Shown: piece by piece, positions 19,759 to 30,226 of the stretch
Numbering within the stretch: position 1 is the first letter of the stretch
Layout of the letters: each line of letters begins with the position of its first letter
DNA from: Pythium myriotylum
Lineage: Eukaryota; Oomycota; Peronosporomycetes; Pythiales; Pythiaceae
Length of the DNA stretch: 64,000 bases
Direction: 5' to 3'
Assembly (NCBI GenBank): GCA_023091665.1
Contig: JALJCQ010000024.1
Span: forward strand, 1,116,001-1,180,000
The notes under the pieces: model-generated
Told to the model about the DNA's origin: nothing
The model's database searches: none
What the model saw: the letters and a program-made list of their open reading frames with translations, nothing else
Made by a program: the position numbers and the translations under genes

Positions 19759-21273
19759 AGCGGACTCTCCTCCCAGCTCCATGGTGACAATCTCCAGTGG
19801 AGTGCCTCCACTGAAACATGGCCGCAGCGCCGTAGACACTACCCTTCCCCTGCATGTATGGCGATAGCAATTCGCACGGCGTAACGCAATAGACTCCAAA
19901 TTTTGCCATCTTCATCATCATCGTCTGAACAGACAGAACTCTATAGCGATATCTCTTGATCATGATTTGCCGTTGCGACGATGTTCCACATCGTTGAGGT
20001 TCCATTGACCCACCTGGATCCCAAGCACGGCCCAAGCTCGATTGCGAGTATGCTCTCGTCAAGAGCATCCACGCACTGACAATAAGCGCCAATGAAGTCC
20101 CTCTGCCGACCCTCAGTCTCAAAAATCATGGGAACGGTGGGGTGGCCTCACTGGCACAAATAGTACAGGAAAAATGTATATATAGTACAGAAAGAGTTCA
20201 TCCCTCCTCGTGTGAACGGGAGCCATAACGCAATTTTTAGGAGGGGTCTCTGCATGCGGCGAACGCATACTCCCGCGTTGATTGTACAATCTAATCTCGT
20301 GTCACCGGAGCGAAGCGGAGATCAGGGAGGCTTCCCCAACAGCGAGGGTAGCGAGCCTTCGATGTCGCCCAACCTTCTATTTGTCGACGATTGACCAGAA
20401 ATCTGTCTATCTGTAGATTTTTCGCCACTTTCTGTGGTATTTCAAATCCATGCTGTACTTTTCACCTCCGGGAGATGGGCTTCATTGGTGCTGGTCATCA
20501 TCAATGCCAGCTGCTGTTGGAGAAAGCGAGAGCGCATCAGTGCATAATTTTTAGTACATCGAGATGTCGTCAACATCTCGTATTGGGAGGCTCGTCACTG
20601 TCTACTTCAGTGACGCGTTCAGCTGAGATTGGTCTGTGTAGATGACAAGACGAATCTTAGAGAAGACGGTTCGACACAAATGCGTCGAATACGGACTGGC
20701 TCCCAAATTGCTGAGGTAAAGTACTGTATTGCGAATAACTCCATCAAGCTGGAAGACCGAAAAGGTTCCTTCGATGTCCCTTCGTAAGGGACACACAGTA
20801 GGGAACCCTTACTGTTAGTTCGATTGTAGTACATGGAATCAACCGATGAATTCCATCCCAGGCCATCGCAGAGTTTCTTGAAAGTGATGGCACACTCCCC
20901 AGTGTCAGATGGAGACGCAGATGTCGACGTAATGGACCTACGCGTCTTGGATTGCCACTCTCTCTCGAAGACAGACAACAGACCTGTCTGCTGTCTCCCG
21001 TTTACCTGAACTCGGGCTCCAGCTGGTTAGTAGAAAGCCGGAAGCGTGGTCATTTGTTGAGGCATTTGTCACCCACATGCATCTAAACGGTAGAGATTTT
21101 CATCTTCTCTTCAACGCCTGCAGGGCATGGGGGATGTGCAGCACAAGGCCCGCTCAAAGTTGAGCTCTCGCGGAATGCAGGAAGTCACCATATGGACCCG
21201 AGCACCAGCCCACAGCGACCACGAAAGCCACTCATGATAGCCCAGACAAGGTCAACGCGACCGCCAGATTCCT
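19759..21273. other. Intergenic, no recognisable gene
   Basis: Minus-strand ORFs of up to 181 codons (19577-20122, 20619-20978) lack any domain I recognise. The stretch ends at the promoter of LPMO gene 8. Confidence 0.4.
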
Positions 21274-21290
21274 CGTCATTCTCAAATTCG
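21274..21290 (+). promoter_or_regulatory. Oomycete Inr-like core promoter of LPMO gene 8
   Basis: CGTCATTCTCAAATTCG fits the TCATTYYN-x-AWTT part of the oomycete Inr plus flank. It lies about 27 nt before the ATG at 21317. Confidence 0.55.
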
Positions 21291-21316
21291 CCACCTTACG
21301 TCAGGAATCACAGACC

Positions 21317-22126
21317 ATGGGACTCTCCAAGATCGCCGCCATCTGCGCTGCCAGCGCCACCGTCGTCTCACTTCTCCCCGAACAAATCGACGCGCATGCC
21401 TTCCTCCTCCTACCAAAGGCTGAGTTCGTGCTCCCGGAGAAAAACTTCTACGCCTACACCGTGCCTGGCGAGAAGGTCCCTCCTTTTTCCTCCTACACCA
21501 CCGGTGATGCAGAGAGAAACTCCATTGGCTTCAAGGCCAACTACAAGAAGCTCAACCCTCCCTCGCTCAAGGAGTTCATTCTCAAGAACCAAGAACCCGT
21601 CAAGGACATGCGAGCGGGCGGAACGGCCGAGTGCGGTTATTCCAAAGCCAACGAGCCGCCGCAACCGCTCCCCGACCACATCGAGTTCGGTAACTACAAC
21701 CTCCAGAACCCCTCGGGTCTCCACCCAGGTCCGTGTGAGGCGTGGTGCGATGATGAGATCGTGATCCCGTTCAACGAGGACTGCCGCACGCTCTTTCAGA
21801 AGCCAATCCCGTACGCCAAGGACAAGTGTGTGGGCAAGTCCCGTTTCACGTTCTACTGGTTGGCGACGCACTTCGCGCCGTTCCAGGTGTACATTGGTTG
21901 TGCTCCTCTGCAGGGTGCTACGGGTGGCGCATCGAAGAACACAGGCGGTAACAATGCCAACGGTGGTAACAAGGGCAACGGTGGTAACAACGACAAAGTC
22001 GCAGGCGAAGCTAAGAACAACACGTCGCCTGCAACGGCACCAAAACCAGCCCCGGCTCCTGCTCCGGTCCCCGCTTCGAAGCCAGCTGCAGGAGGTGGCA
22101 GCAAGTGCAAGCGCACTCGCAATTAA
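21317..22126 (+). CDS. AA17-type LPMO, Pro/Ala tail (LPMO gene 8)
   Basis: Secreted AA17-type monooxygenase. The start at 21317 (M-G-L-S-K) gives a 26-residue signal peptide whose protein sequence is almost the same as in genes 4 and 5 but with many synonymous base changes, so it is an older paralogue. The mature His, G-L-H-P-G-P-C, six Cys and T-H-F-A-P-F-Q-V-Y-I-G-C are all present. The tail begins Gly/Asn-rich (G-G-N-N, G-N-G-G-N), turns Pro/Ala-rich and ends G-G-S-K-C-K-R-T-R-N, the basic-Cys ending shared with genes 4, 5 and 7. 269 aa. Last gene of the cluster. Confidence 0.9.
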   Translation: MGLSKIAAICAASATVVSLLPEQIDAHAFLLLPKAEFVLPEKNFYAYTVPGEKVPPFSSYTTGDAERNSIGFKANYKKLNPPSLKEFILKNQEPVKDMRAGGTAECGYSKANEPPQPLPDHIEFGNYNLQNPSGLHPGPCEAWCDDEIVIPFNEDCRTLFQKPIPYAKDKCVGKSRFTFYWLATHFAPFQVYIGCAPLQGATGGASKNTGGNNANGGNKGNGGNNDKVAGEAKNNTSPATAPKPAPAPAPVPASKPAAGGGSKCKRTRN

Positions 22127-22339
22127 ACCTTACTCGATTCTCTTAAAGGAGCGCGTGTTGTAGAGGTGAAGGTTTTGTGTTGCGTATCTAGTTCTGATGT
22201 ATTCCCGAGTTGCATGCAATCAGCTCACTCATACATACTCCACATCATGAAGTTTTTGCCTGGTTATATGATATCCGAAAACGAAGTTCATCAAGTATGT
22301 TCATCTAAAGTTGACCCAATCGGTCAAGAACGACGTCCG

Positions 22340-22445
22340 TGTACAACGCCTCTGTACTCTGCTTGACAACATTCGTGTAACGGTTGCGACTAAAACAGGT
22401 CAATTTGACGGTCAGGTCAGCGTCTTTTCTATGTGCAGGGCGTGA
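22340..22445. repeat. Inverted repeat, left copy (RNase H fragment plus conserved flank)
   Basis: The segment from GTACTCTGCTTGACA to CGTCTTTTCTATG is matched by the reverse complement of 24925-25035, with substitutions and a small indel. On the minus strand its first part encodes the Q-A-E-Y-R-G motif of RNase H. Confidence 0.5.
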
Positions 22446-22909
22446 CCTGTGGGGCCTCGGTCACTTGGTGATCAGGCGCAGAAACATACTAATTTATTGG
22501 GCGAGCGAAGGACAAATCGTTCACAAAGTGCATTAGGTATTTAGTTAACATCATCTTGGTTGAGGAGTCCCCACTGCGATCTGAGTCATTCTCATCATTG
22601 TCGTGCATTTCGTGGGCCGAAAGCCCGCGCATGTCGTCAGGTGCAGATGGCTCATGAGACCCTTTCGATCGTTCTCCAGCGACGGGTGGGACGCATCAAA
22701 AGACTATTGGCGGCATGGTGTTAGAGATTGCGATCAGATCGATCTCGTTTTTTTATCGCGGTGATAGCATTTCCAGCGGCGTATGACGCCCCACCAATGC
22801 ATCACGCGGACACGCGGAGTAAGTTGTGGGTAGGCTTACATCATCATCATCAATGTGAGGTCTATTGGTTTACTCGTCTAGAAACCTATAGCCGGCGTGA
22901 AGCGCCTGG

Positions 22910-23449
22910 TTAGGATTGAAGTCCTATTCTGTAATGTGCAATGTCTATGCTAAGTAGCGCAGCAATTTGCTTGTGCTCTGGTCGGTGAGTTGGGTGAAGA
23001 ACTTGACTGCTACGTTCCTCGTCCATGGCGAGGTTGGCCGCTGCGTCTGCCATTCGGTTGGCTGCTCGCGGATGATGCTTCCAAGTGCGGACGCCGAGGA
23101 TGTCCGCTAAGCGTCGAGCGACTGCATACGAGCGCTGAAGTCTCCGGTTCTGAGGTGCCTTGTACCTCTTCATTTGCTGGATAATGAGCATACTATCGCC
23201 GACCACCTCTAGTGGCGTCCATTGAAACTGGGTGGCTGCGGTCAAGCCGGTGACGAGGCCCCTGTACTCTGCTTGGTTATTTGTGGTCGTCCGCGCGGCG
23301 TGGGACATTGCTGCTGTGTACACAACCGTTGCGTGGGTAGCTTCATCGGTAATGCGTGCAATTACTGCCCCTGAGCCCCCAGGCCCAGGGTGGGTAGGCT
23401 TACGATCCCAGGCGCCAGAGGGCAAGCCTGGAGATCTTGGAGGCGGCAA
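22910..23449 (-). pseudogene. Non-LTR retrotransposon RNase H domain remnant
   Basis: The minus-strand frame reads H-P-G-P-G-G-S-G-A-V-I, T-T-T-N-N-Q-A-E-Y-R-G-L, P-L-E-V-V-G-D-S-M-L-I-I and H-P-R-A-A-N-R-M-A-D-A-A-A-N-L-A-M-D. These are the four RNase H1 blocks, with the catalytic Glu in N-Q-A-E-Y, Asp in V-G-D-S and Asp in M-A-D. The first catalytic Asp block is degraded. The domain matches those at the end of LINE-type polyproteins in oomycetes. No reverse transcriptase is attached, so this is a 3' fragment. Confidence 0.65.
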
Positions 23450-24924
23450 GCCGACGGACTTGGCCGCCGGTATCCGACGTGAGGGGAGAGATCAAGTTCC
23501 GAGAAGGCGCTAGGGCAGAGATATAGCTGTGCTCCTCACACTGCTGCACAGTCGGGGTGCTGTTGCCCGATACCAGAGCCGGAGCCGGCGCTGGCTCTGG
23601 AGCAGGAGTGCCCAACGCCCATGGTGCCGGTCCGTCACTAAAGGCGCAGTCAAACCGGCGGTGAAGGCGCGCTCGGGATCTCGCCTCCACTCCGCTTGAA
23701 GCCGGATGTGGAGCAGGAGCGGAAGCAGAAGCTGAGGTCAAAACCGACGACCACGAGCCAGAGTCCCCGCTGCCCTGCCCTTGCTGCCCTTGTCCTTGTC
23801 GCACTTGGACGGACACGGTGTGTCAGCGAAGTCTCCTTCACCAAAAGTTACGCTCGACGAAGTTTTACGCAGCCTTTAGGTGAGCTCAACCCGGGTCGGC
23901 GGGGTTACTGTCAGGTCTGCCGCTGCTGTCATATGGTCCGTCACTAAGAATAGGTCTTCCGTATGCAGGGGCAACTGCACACAATGGCGGAGGGCGCTTT
24001 GGATAGCACGATTGACATGGGCTCGCTGACCTCAAGTTCGCATCCGTTCAATAGCGCCTGACCTAGCATGGTGACGCGACGCGAAGAGCGTGACTCCCAC
24101 ATCCAACCGACCACAACGGAGGAACGCTTGCTTGAGCGACGGCGCTGGCGCAGGCGAGAACGAACTTACGCAACTGAGGCCAGCATGATGATGATGGATT
24201 AAGTGGAGTCTGTTGAGTTTGTCTTAATGAATCCTAACAGGTTTCCTGCTGCGCTCCACATACTTCGTTTAGGACTCAATAGTGTCGCCAGCCAAACTGT
24301 GCAAACACATCTAACGCATTGCTGTCAACAACGAGTGTTGAGGCTCGCGCGCAGGCTCTACTTAGCGCGCCACTCCACACTCCACGAGCACAAAGCGCCC
24401 AGGCTCTGCCCCGAGGCCGATGAGGACACGAAGCGCCACGGCCGCCGACCACAGTTGGCGGACAAACCGCCCGAATAGCTCGCTGCTTCCAGACGCAGTG
24501 CCGGCGGCAGCAGTTGCGCACGGAGCTCTCTCGGGTGGCCAACGACGAGGCGCAACGCCTGGCGGTCTGCTGCCCGAGCTTGTGCGGCGGCGATGGCGCA
24601 AGGCTTCGCGCGAGCGCGACCACCCACAAAGGCGTTAGACAGAGGTCGCGCCATCGCTACCCGCGGCCGGGGTGACGTTCGGCCACGCGCGAGCGCGACC
24701 TCGGGCGTTTCCTCGAGGCCGCGCTGTTGCCGTGACTCACAGCCGACCGCGTGCACTCGGGAGGGCGCGACCTCCTTGGCCGGTAGATCGAGCCCTGTTC
24801 TTGTTTGACTGGTTTGTTGGGTTATTCGACTGTGGAAAGTCTGTTTCGGCGTCAAAAGTCTGACCTCGGCAGTGACAGTGAGCATTGGTCACGTGGCTCG
24901 ACGTGACCTGTTGCCTGACCAAGT
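23450..24924. other. GC-rich stretch without recognisable gene
   Basis: Several long frames (e.g. minus 24358-24885 and minus 23400-23816) are rich in Ala, Arg, Pro and Ser without a domain. They probably reflect high GC in element-derived sequence. 23.4-23.9 kb could be a remnant of a retroelement gag but I cannot show it. Confidence 0.35.
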
Positions 24925-25035
24925 CGATGTGTGCATAGAAAAGACGCCGACCTGACCCACAAATTGACCTGTATTAGACGCTTCCTCGTGTAACGACACG
25001 AATAATGTCAAGCAGGGTACAGAGGCCTGCTGACA
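24925..25035. repeat. Inverted repeat, right copy
   Basis: Reverse-complement partner of 22340-22445. Here the RNase H part (Q-A-G-Y-R-G) is on the plus strand. Confidence 0.5.
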
Positions 25036-25316
25036 GGACTCGGCACGGCAGTGAGGAACAAATTGACCCCAGTCTCAGTCACCGGGATATCCAACACTAA
25101 AAGGCCCCGCGCAACGCTGTGGCCTGCGAGTTACGTGCACGCCGCCTTGCGGATTCTCTCGGAATACGCACCTGTTACCGCTATCCAAGCGCTGGAAACC
25201 GTAGGGCGTATGTGGCGGCAAACCTGGCAGTGCATGCGCGAAGAAGGAGCCAATCTGTGCATCCCACGACGGGAGAAGACCAGACACGCATCGCAGATCT
25301 CCTCACAGCGATCTAG
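25005..25316 (+). pseudogene. Retrotransposon RNase H, C-terminal remnant
   Basis: Starts with C-Q-A-G-Y-R-G-L-L-T-G. In another frame it continues A-R-R-L-A-D-S-L-G-I-R-T, Y-V-A-A-N-L-A-V-H and Q-S-V-H-P-T, parallel to the remnant at 22910-23449. Decayed: a catalytic Glu is replaced and the Asp after H...N is lost. Confidence 0.45.
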
Positions 25317-25689
25317 CGCATTGGAGAAAGGGAGCTTGGCTGTAAAAGTGACGACTAATACCTCCGTATGAGCGAACAGACCTCGTTTGAAGCTGGCGAC
25401 ACTGGCCAGTTTGTCTGCGATCATGTTTTTTTTTTTATTTCCAGGAGTTAGATTGTCAGTACAGCTAAGGCGACTGCCTGTCATATCGAATCCTCGTTGG
25501 TATCTAGTGGGACCGTGTGCGCTTGCGCTTGGGTGTGATTGAAACCTCCTCCTGTTCGCGAATGGCGCGTTGGATTGCTTTTCTCAGATCGTGTCGTGGG
25601 GTGATTGGCCAGTGCGCATGTGACGCGTCGTGGTCTGCGATCATGTTAGCGCTAAGATAATGGAGCCTATAATTCACGGAGATCTGTGA

Positions 25690-26805
25690 GCCTTCGTCAT
25701 TTGTGACCGAGGCTCGCCAGACTGTGTCTCACCCCACACAAAAGTGTCTACCACACTCAATTCGCACCCCACGCGTCTCCCACTTGGTACACACACGCCC
25801 ACACACACCACACGCATGCTGCCATCGTGTGCGCGTGTCGTTTCGGTCGTTCCGTAGCCTCCAACAGCTCTTTTGTGTCTCCACGGGCTCGGACGAAACC
25901 CTAGCAAACACACCGGGTATCCACAAGGTTTTGCGCGCGGACGACCAGTTCCAAGTGCACGCCCACCAAACTTGGCACACGCCGTCTCCCACCGATCATG
26001 CGCATTGTGATGGGGGCACGGAACTGCGCTTTCCACCACGGGACCCCACAACAGCCTTCGTCATTTGTGACCGAGGCTCGCCAGACTGTGTCTCACCCCA
26101 CACAAAAGTGTCTACCACACTCAATTCGCACCCCACGCGTCTCCCACTTGGTACACACACGCCCACACACACCACACGCATGCGGCCATCGTGTGCGCGT
26201 GTCGTTTCGGTCGTTCCGTGGTCTCCAACAGCTCTTTTGTGTCTCCACGGGCTCGGACTAAACCCTAGCAAACACACCGGGTATCCACAAGGTTTTGCGC
26301 GCGGACGACCAGTTCCAAGTGCACGCCCACCAAACTTGGCACACGCCGTCTCCCACCGATCATGCGCATTGTGATGGGGGCACGGAACTGCGCTTTCCAC
26401 CACGGGACCCCACAACAGCCTTCGTCATTTGTGACCGAGGCTCGCCAGACTGTGTCTCACCCCACACAAAAGTGTCTACCACACTCAATTCGCACCCCAC
26501 GCGTCTCCCACTTGGTACACACACGCCCACACACACCACACGCATGCGGCCATCGTGTGCGCGTGTCGTTTCGGTCGTTCCGTGGTCTCCAACAGCTCTT
26601 TTGTGTCTCCACGGGCTCGGACTAAACCCTAGCAAACACACCGGGTATCCACAAGGTTTTGCGCGCGGACGACCAGTTCCAAGTGCACGCCCACCAAACT
26701 TGGCACACGCCGTCTCCCACCGATCATGCGCATTGTGATGGGGGCACGGAACTGCGCTTTCCACCACGGGACCCCACAACAGCCTTCGTCATTTGTGACC
26801 GAGGC
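25690..26805. repeat. 364-bp tandem repeat, three full copies plus stub
   Basis: The unit begins GCCTTCGTCATTTGTGACCG at 25690, 26054, 26418 and 26782, exactly 364 bp apart. The fourth copy stops after about 24 bp. Copies 2 and 3 look identical and copy 1 differs at a few bases (e.g. near 25818 and 25857-25860). 364 is not a multiple of three, so the 120-147 codon frames on both strands are most likely accidental. No hallmark of a known element. Confidence 0.85.
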
Positions 26806-27191
26806 TTGCACACCTTCGGCTAGATATTTCTTGTCGCGCTTTGTGGAATGGAGTTGGACGAGGCGGGCGGCTTGGTGGCCATTGGCCAACCGCAACGAGT
26901 GACTCATCGTGACGTATCGTGACTGAACATGTGCAAAGCGGGCGGACTGTTTGGCGCCACGCAATCATCCACTGAGGATTCGCTTCTACGGTGTATGAAT
27001 TTATACATCTAATCGCAGGCTATCTGAATATTGTCTGAATAGTATGTCCAACAATTCAATGAAATATTCGATTCTAGGAGTTTCCACAATCTCGGATGTG
27101 CACGATTTTCATAGTGGTGAGCATTCCCTCCCAGTCTTCACATCGTCCCACTGACACACTTGCCGATTCACCTCGACGCCCGGACAAGACC
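26806..27191. other. Upstream region of aminopeptidase gene
   Basis: A possible Inr-like GAGCATTCCCTCCCAGTCTT lies near 27119-27138, about 55 nt before the ATG at 27192. This is a weak match. Nothing else recognised. Confidence 0.3.
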
Positions 27192-30040
27192 ATGACAGCC
27201 GACTGCTGCAGTCCCAAGTCCACGACCAAGCCCCCCTCGACTCGATTACCCAAAGAGGTCTATCCACTCAAGGTGACCGATCCTCCAGTGGAAGCTGTCT
27301 TTCTCTCTCTCTCCTTCATTCCACTGATGCACACCTATCTCCTCTAGTACTGGATCGACTACGATGTCATCGACCTCATGAACTTCCGCTTCGAGGCCGA
27401 CGAGCGCGTGCTGCTCCAGGTCCACGAGTCCACGAATGTGATCATCTGCCACGCCGTCGAGCTCTGCGTCTTCGATGTCTCGGTCGAGATACCACGTGGG
27501 ACGGACGTAGAAGCTACAGAAAAGATGGAGGCTAAGAAGGTCGAGTATCTGGCTGAGAACGAAACTGTCGCGTTCTATTTTGCCAAGGCGCTGCCAATCC
27601 ACTCAACGATCACTCTCTCGCTTCGGGCCCACGGTTTCCTCAATGAGAAGGAGCGCGGCTTCTTCCGCACCGAGTACAAAATCGACGGTGAGAAACGGCC
27701 GATGGCCGCGACCCAGTTCCAGCCGTGCGATGCGCGCCGCGCGTTTGTATGCTGGGACGAGCCTGCCATCAAGGCGCGCTTCCAAATATCGATGGTGACG
27801 GACGCCTCACTCACGGCCTTGTCTAACACACCGGTGGCCGAGACCATTTTGCGTCCGAAGAAGAATCTGCACTTGCGCAGGACGACTGGCAAGGACGCAG
27901 ACCAAGAGAAGCTGTGGCGATTCGAAGAGATACCCGTCACGTCCACGTATCTCGTGGCGATGGCAGTCGGCGAGTTCGACTCGGTGACAGAAACTACAGC
28001 CGATGGAGTGGTCATCAGTGTGTACACGCAGCCGGCGATGGGCGAGCGAGGTCGCTTCGCTTTAGGTGTCGCTGTGCGTGCACTTGAGTTCTTTACGAAG
28101 CGATTTGGGGTGTCGTACCCACTCAAGAAGTTGGATATTATTGGTGTATCGGAGTTTCAAGGAGCGATGGAGAACTGGGGGCTTGTCACTTTCGGACCGC
28201 ATGCCCTTCTCGTAGACGAAGCATCTGGCGTTCAAATGAAGAGCTTTGTGCTCGTGTCGTGTGCCACGAGCTGGCTCACCAATGGTTTGGTAACCTCGTG
28301 ACGATGGATTGGTGGACGGGCCTGTGGCTTAATGAGGGCTTCGCAGTCTATATGGAAAATACTGCTGTTGACGCGCTGTTCCCAGAATGGAACGTATGGG
28401 AGATGTTCACACAGGGTAGGCAAGCCTCGGGCTTCTCGAACGATGCGATGGTGTCTTCACATCCCGTCGAAGTCGAAGTCCACCACGAGAGTGAAATCGA
28501 CGAAGTCTTTGACGCGATCGCGTACTCCAAAGGAGCTTGTGTCGTGCGAATGCTGGGAGAGTTTCTTGGTCACGACGTCTTCTTCAAAGGTGTCCACGAG
28601 TACCTCGTTGAACACAGCTATGGGAGCACGAGCACCAAAGACCTCTGGATTGCACTGGAGCGAGTTTCGGGACTCCAGATCGCACCCATGGCCAACTCGT
28701 GGACCAAGCAGACGGGGTTTCCGGTTGTCACCATCTCAGAAAAACAAGATGGTTCGCTCACGCTCACGCAACAGCGTTTCTTCAGCAACCCTCACGAGAT
28801 CGAGACTGGCGATCCGACACTATGGGATATTCCGCTTACGCTCGTCACGTCGGCGAACCCGACCGAGCTGACTCGCATTGGCGTCTGGAACGCCAAGACT
28901 CGTGATGGTGACGACTCAACAACACCGTTGCTTGCCAACAATGAGATCACTCAGCGCCTGAATGCTGCGATCCCAGCTGGGTTGACATGGGTAAAGCTCA
29001 ATCCTAGTCAAGCCAACTTCTATTTGGTCAACTACCCTCCAGCGATGTGGAAGCAGTTGCAGATCCCCGTCAAGGACAAGACACTCAAAGGAACCGACCG
29101 TCTGGGGCTCCTCACCAGTGCGTTCATGCTGACAACAGCAGGTCTATTGTCACTCCCTAATGCCTTCGACTTCCTCGCGGCGTACCGCGAGGAATCGGAG
29201 TACTGGTGTTGGAATGGGATCGCGGCGATCATCGCAAGATATTCGAGCCTCTTCTGCCCCGAAGTATTCTTCCCTGACTTCCAAAGATTCGTCCGAGAAC
29301 TGTTCCGTTCACCCATGGAACGTCTCACGTGGGACTCAACGGACCACGACCAGCACATCAGTAACGCTGGGAGTTGGCGCTCAGCGACCATCACAAGTCT
29401 CGGAACCGCGAATGACGTCGCCATCATTGTCGAAGCCCGTAAGAGAGTCGAGGCGTACCTCAAAGGAGACGAGTCAGCACTCTCTGGGGATGTACGGCGA
29501 GCTGCCTTGGTGATCTACACTACCAATGCATCTATCGACGAGTCTTGCTCCGTCATCGAACGATTGCGTTTCCATTACGATGGATGTGCCATCGCCAACG
29601 AGCAACTCGACTGCTTGTTTGCGCTTGGCCGCGTGCCGGACGTGAACGCCAAGCGTGAGCTACTCGAGTGGGCATTTCCCTCGGGAGACCTGAAGCCTCT
29701 GCAGCTCAGTACCTTCCTCAAGGGCATCATCGCCAGTCCTGGGGGTCTCCAGGTCGTGTGGGACTACATTAAGACCCACTACGACGCTATCCAGCGCAAG
29801 TTCCCAGCCTCCAGCGTCGGTACGGTAGTTGTGGGCGTGATTGATAACTGCCGCCTTGGCACACAGGCTGATGAGATCGAGCAGTTCCTGAGCACGAAAG
29901 ACGTCTCAGCCTTTAAGCGTCGCCTCAAGACGGCGCTCGAGACGGCTCGAACCCGCGTCGCTGAGCTCAGTCGCGACCGCAAGGCCATGGCGACGTGGCT
30001 CCGACACTCGCAGTTCACGAGCCAATCGATTCTGCAGTAG
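27192..30040 (+). CDS. M1-family zinc aminopeptidase, one intron, single-base frameshift
   Basis: Puromycin-sensitive-type aminopeptidase that removes N-terminal residues from peptides; predicted cytosolic because no signal peptide is visible. Exon 1 (27192-27272) encodes 27 residues ending P-K-E-V-Y-P-L-K. Exon 2 resumes at 27348 with Y-W-I-D-Y-D. The G-A-M-E-N substrate motif (near 28165) and the zinc motif H-E-L-A-H (near 28265), followed by W-L-N-E-G-F-A with the third ligand Glu, are all present. The frame changes between S-F-V-L (frame of the N-terminal part) and R-V-V-C-H-E-L-A-H near 28250, consistent with one missing base. Total length is about 924 codons, normal for the family, and the rest of the frame is intact to the stop at 30038-30040. 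Either a sequencing indel or a recent pseudogene. Confidence 0.85.
27273..27347 (+). other. Intron of the aminopeptidase gene
   Basis: 75 nt from GTGACC to CTCTAG, phase 0. Removing it joins two parts of the conserved M1 N-terminal segment (L-P-K-E-V-Y-P-L-K / Y-W-I-D-Y-D-V-I-D). A frame stop inside it confirms that it must be removed. Confidence 0.7.
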
Positions 30041-30226
30041 AGAATTCGCGATGTGCGTCGGTGACGCTCGTGGACCGACTATGAACACTGTTATCGACGA
30101 AGCCCGTGGCCACGTGATCCGTTACGAAACTTCGTTAAATTTGAGCTAACATTAATAGTGTTCATGTGGCCCTTGTCTGGCACGTAACTTCGAGATTTTC
30201 CGTTGGTTCGCCCGACACCATGCACG

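Noticed and set aside
24358..24885. 175-codon Ala/Arg-rich minus-strand ORF
   Set aside because: GC-rich composition, overlapping open frames on both strands and no motif.
25741..26500. Possible CRISPR-like array in the tandem repeats
   Set aside because: Unit is 364 bp with no short repeat/variable spacer structure, and the genome is eukaryotic.
25996..26779. Repeated 139-codon minus-strand ORFs in the 364-bp repeat
   Set aside because: Unit length is not a multiple of three, no domain is seen, and frames are open on both strands; more likely accidental.
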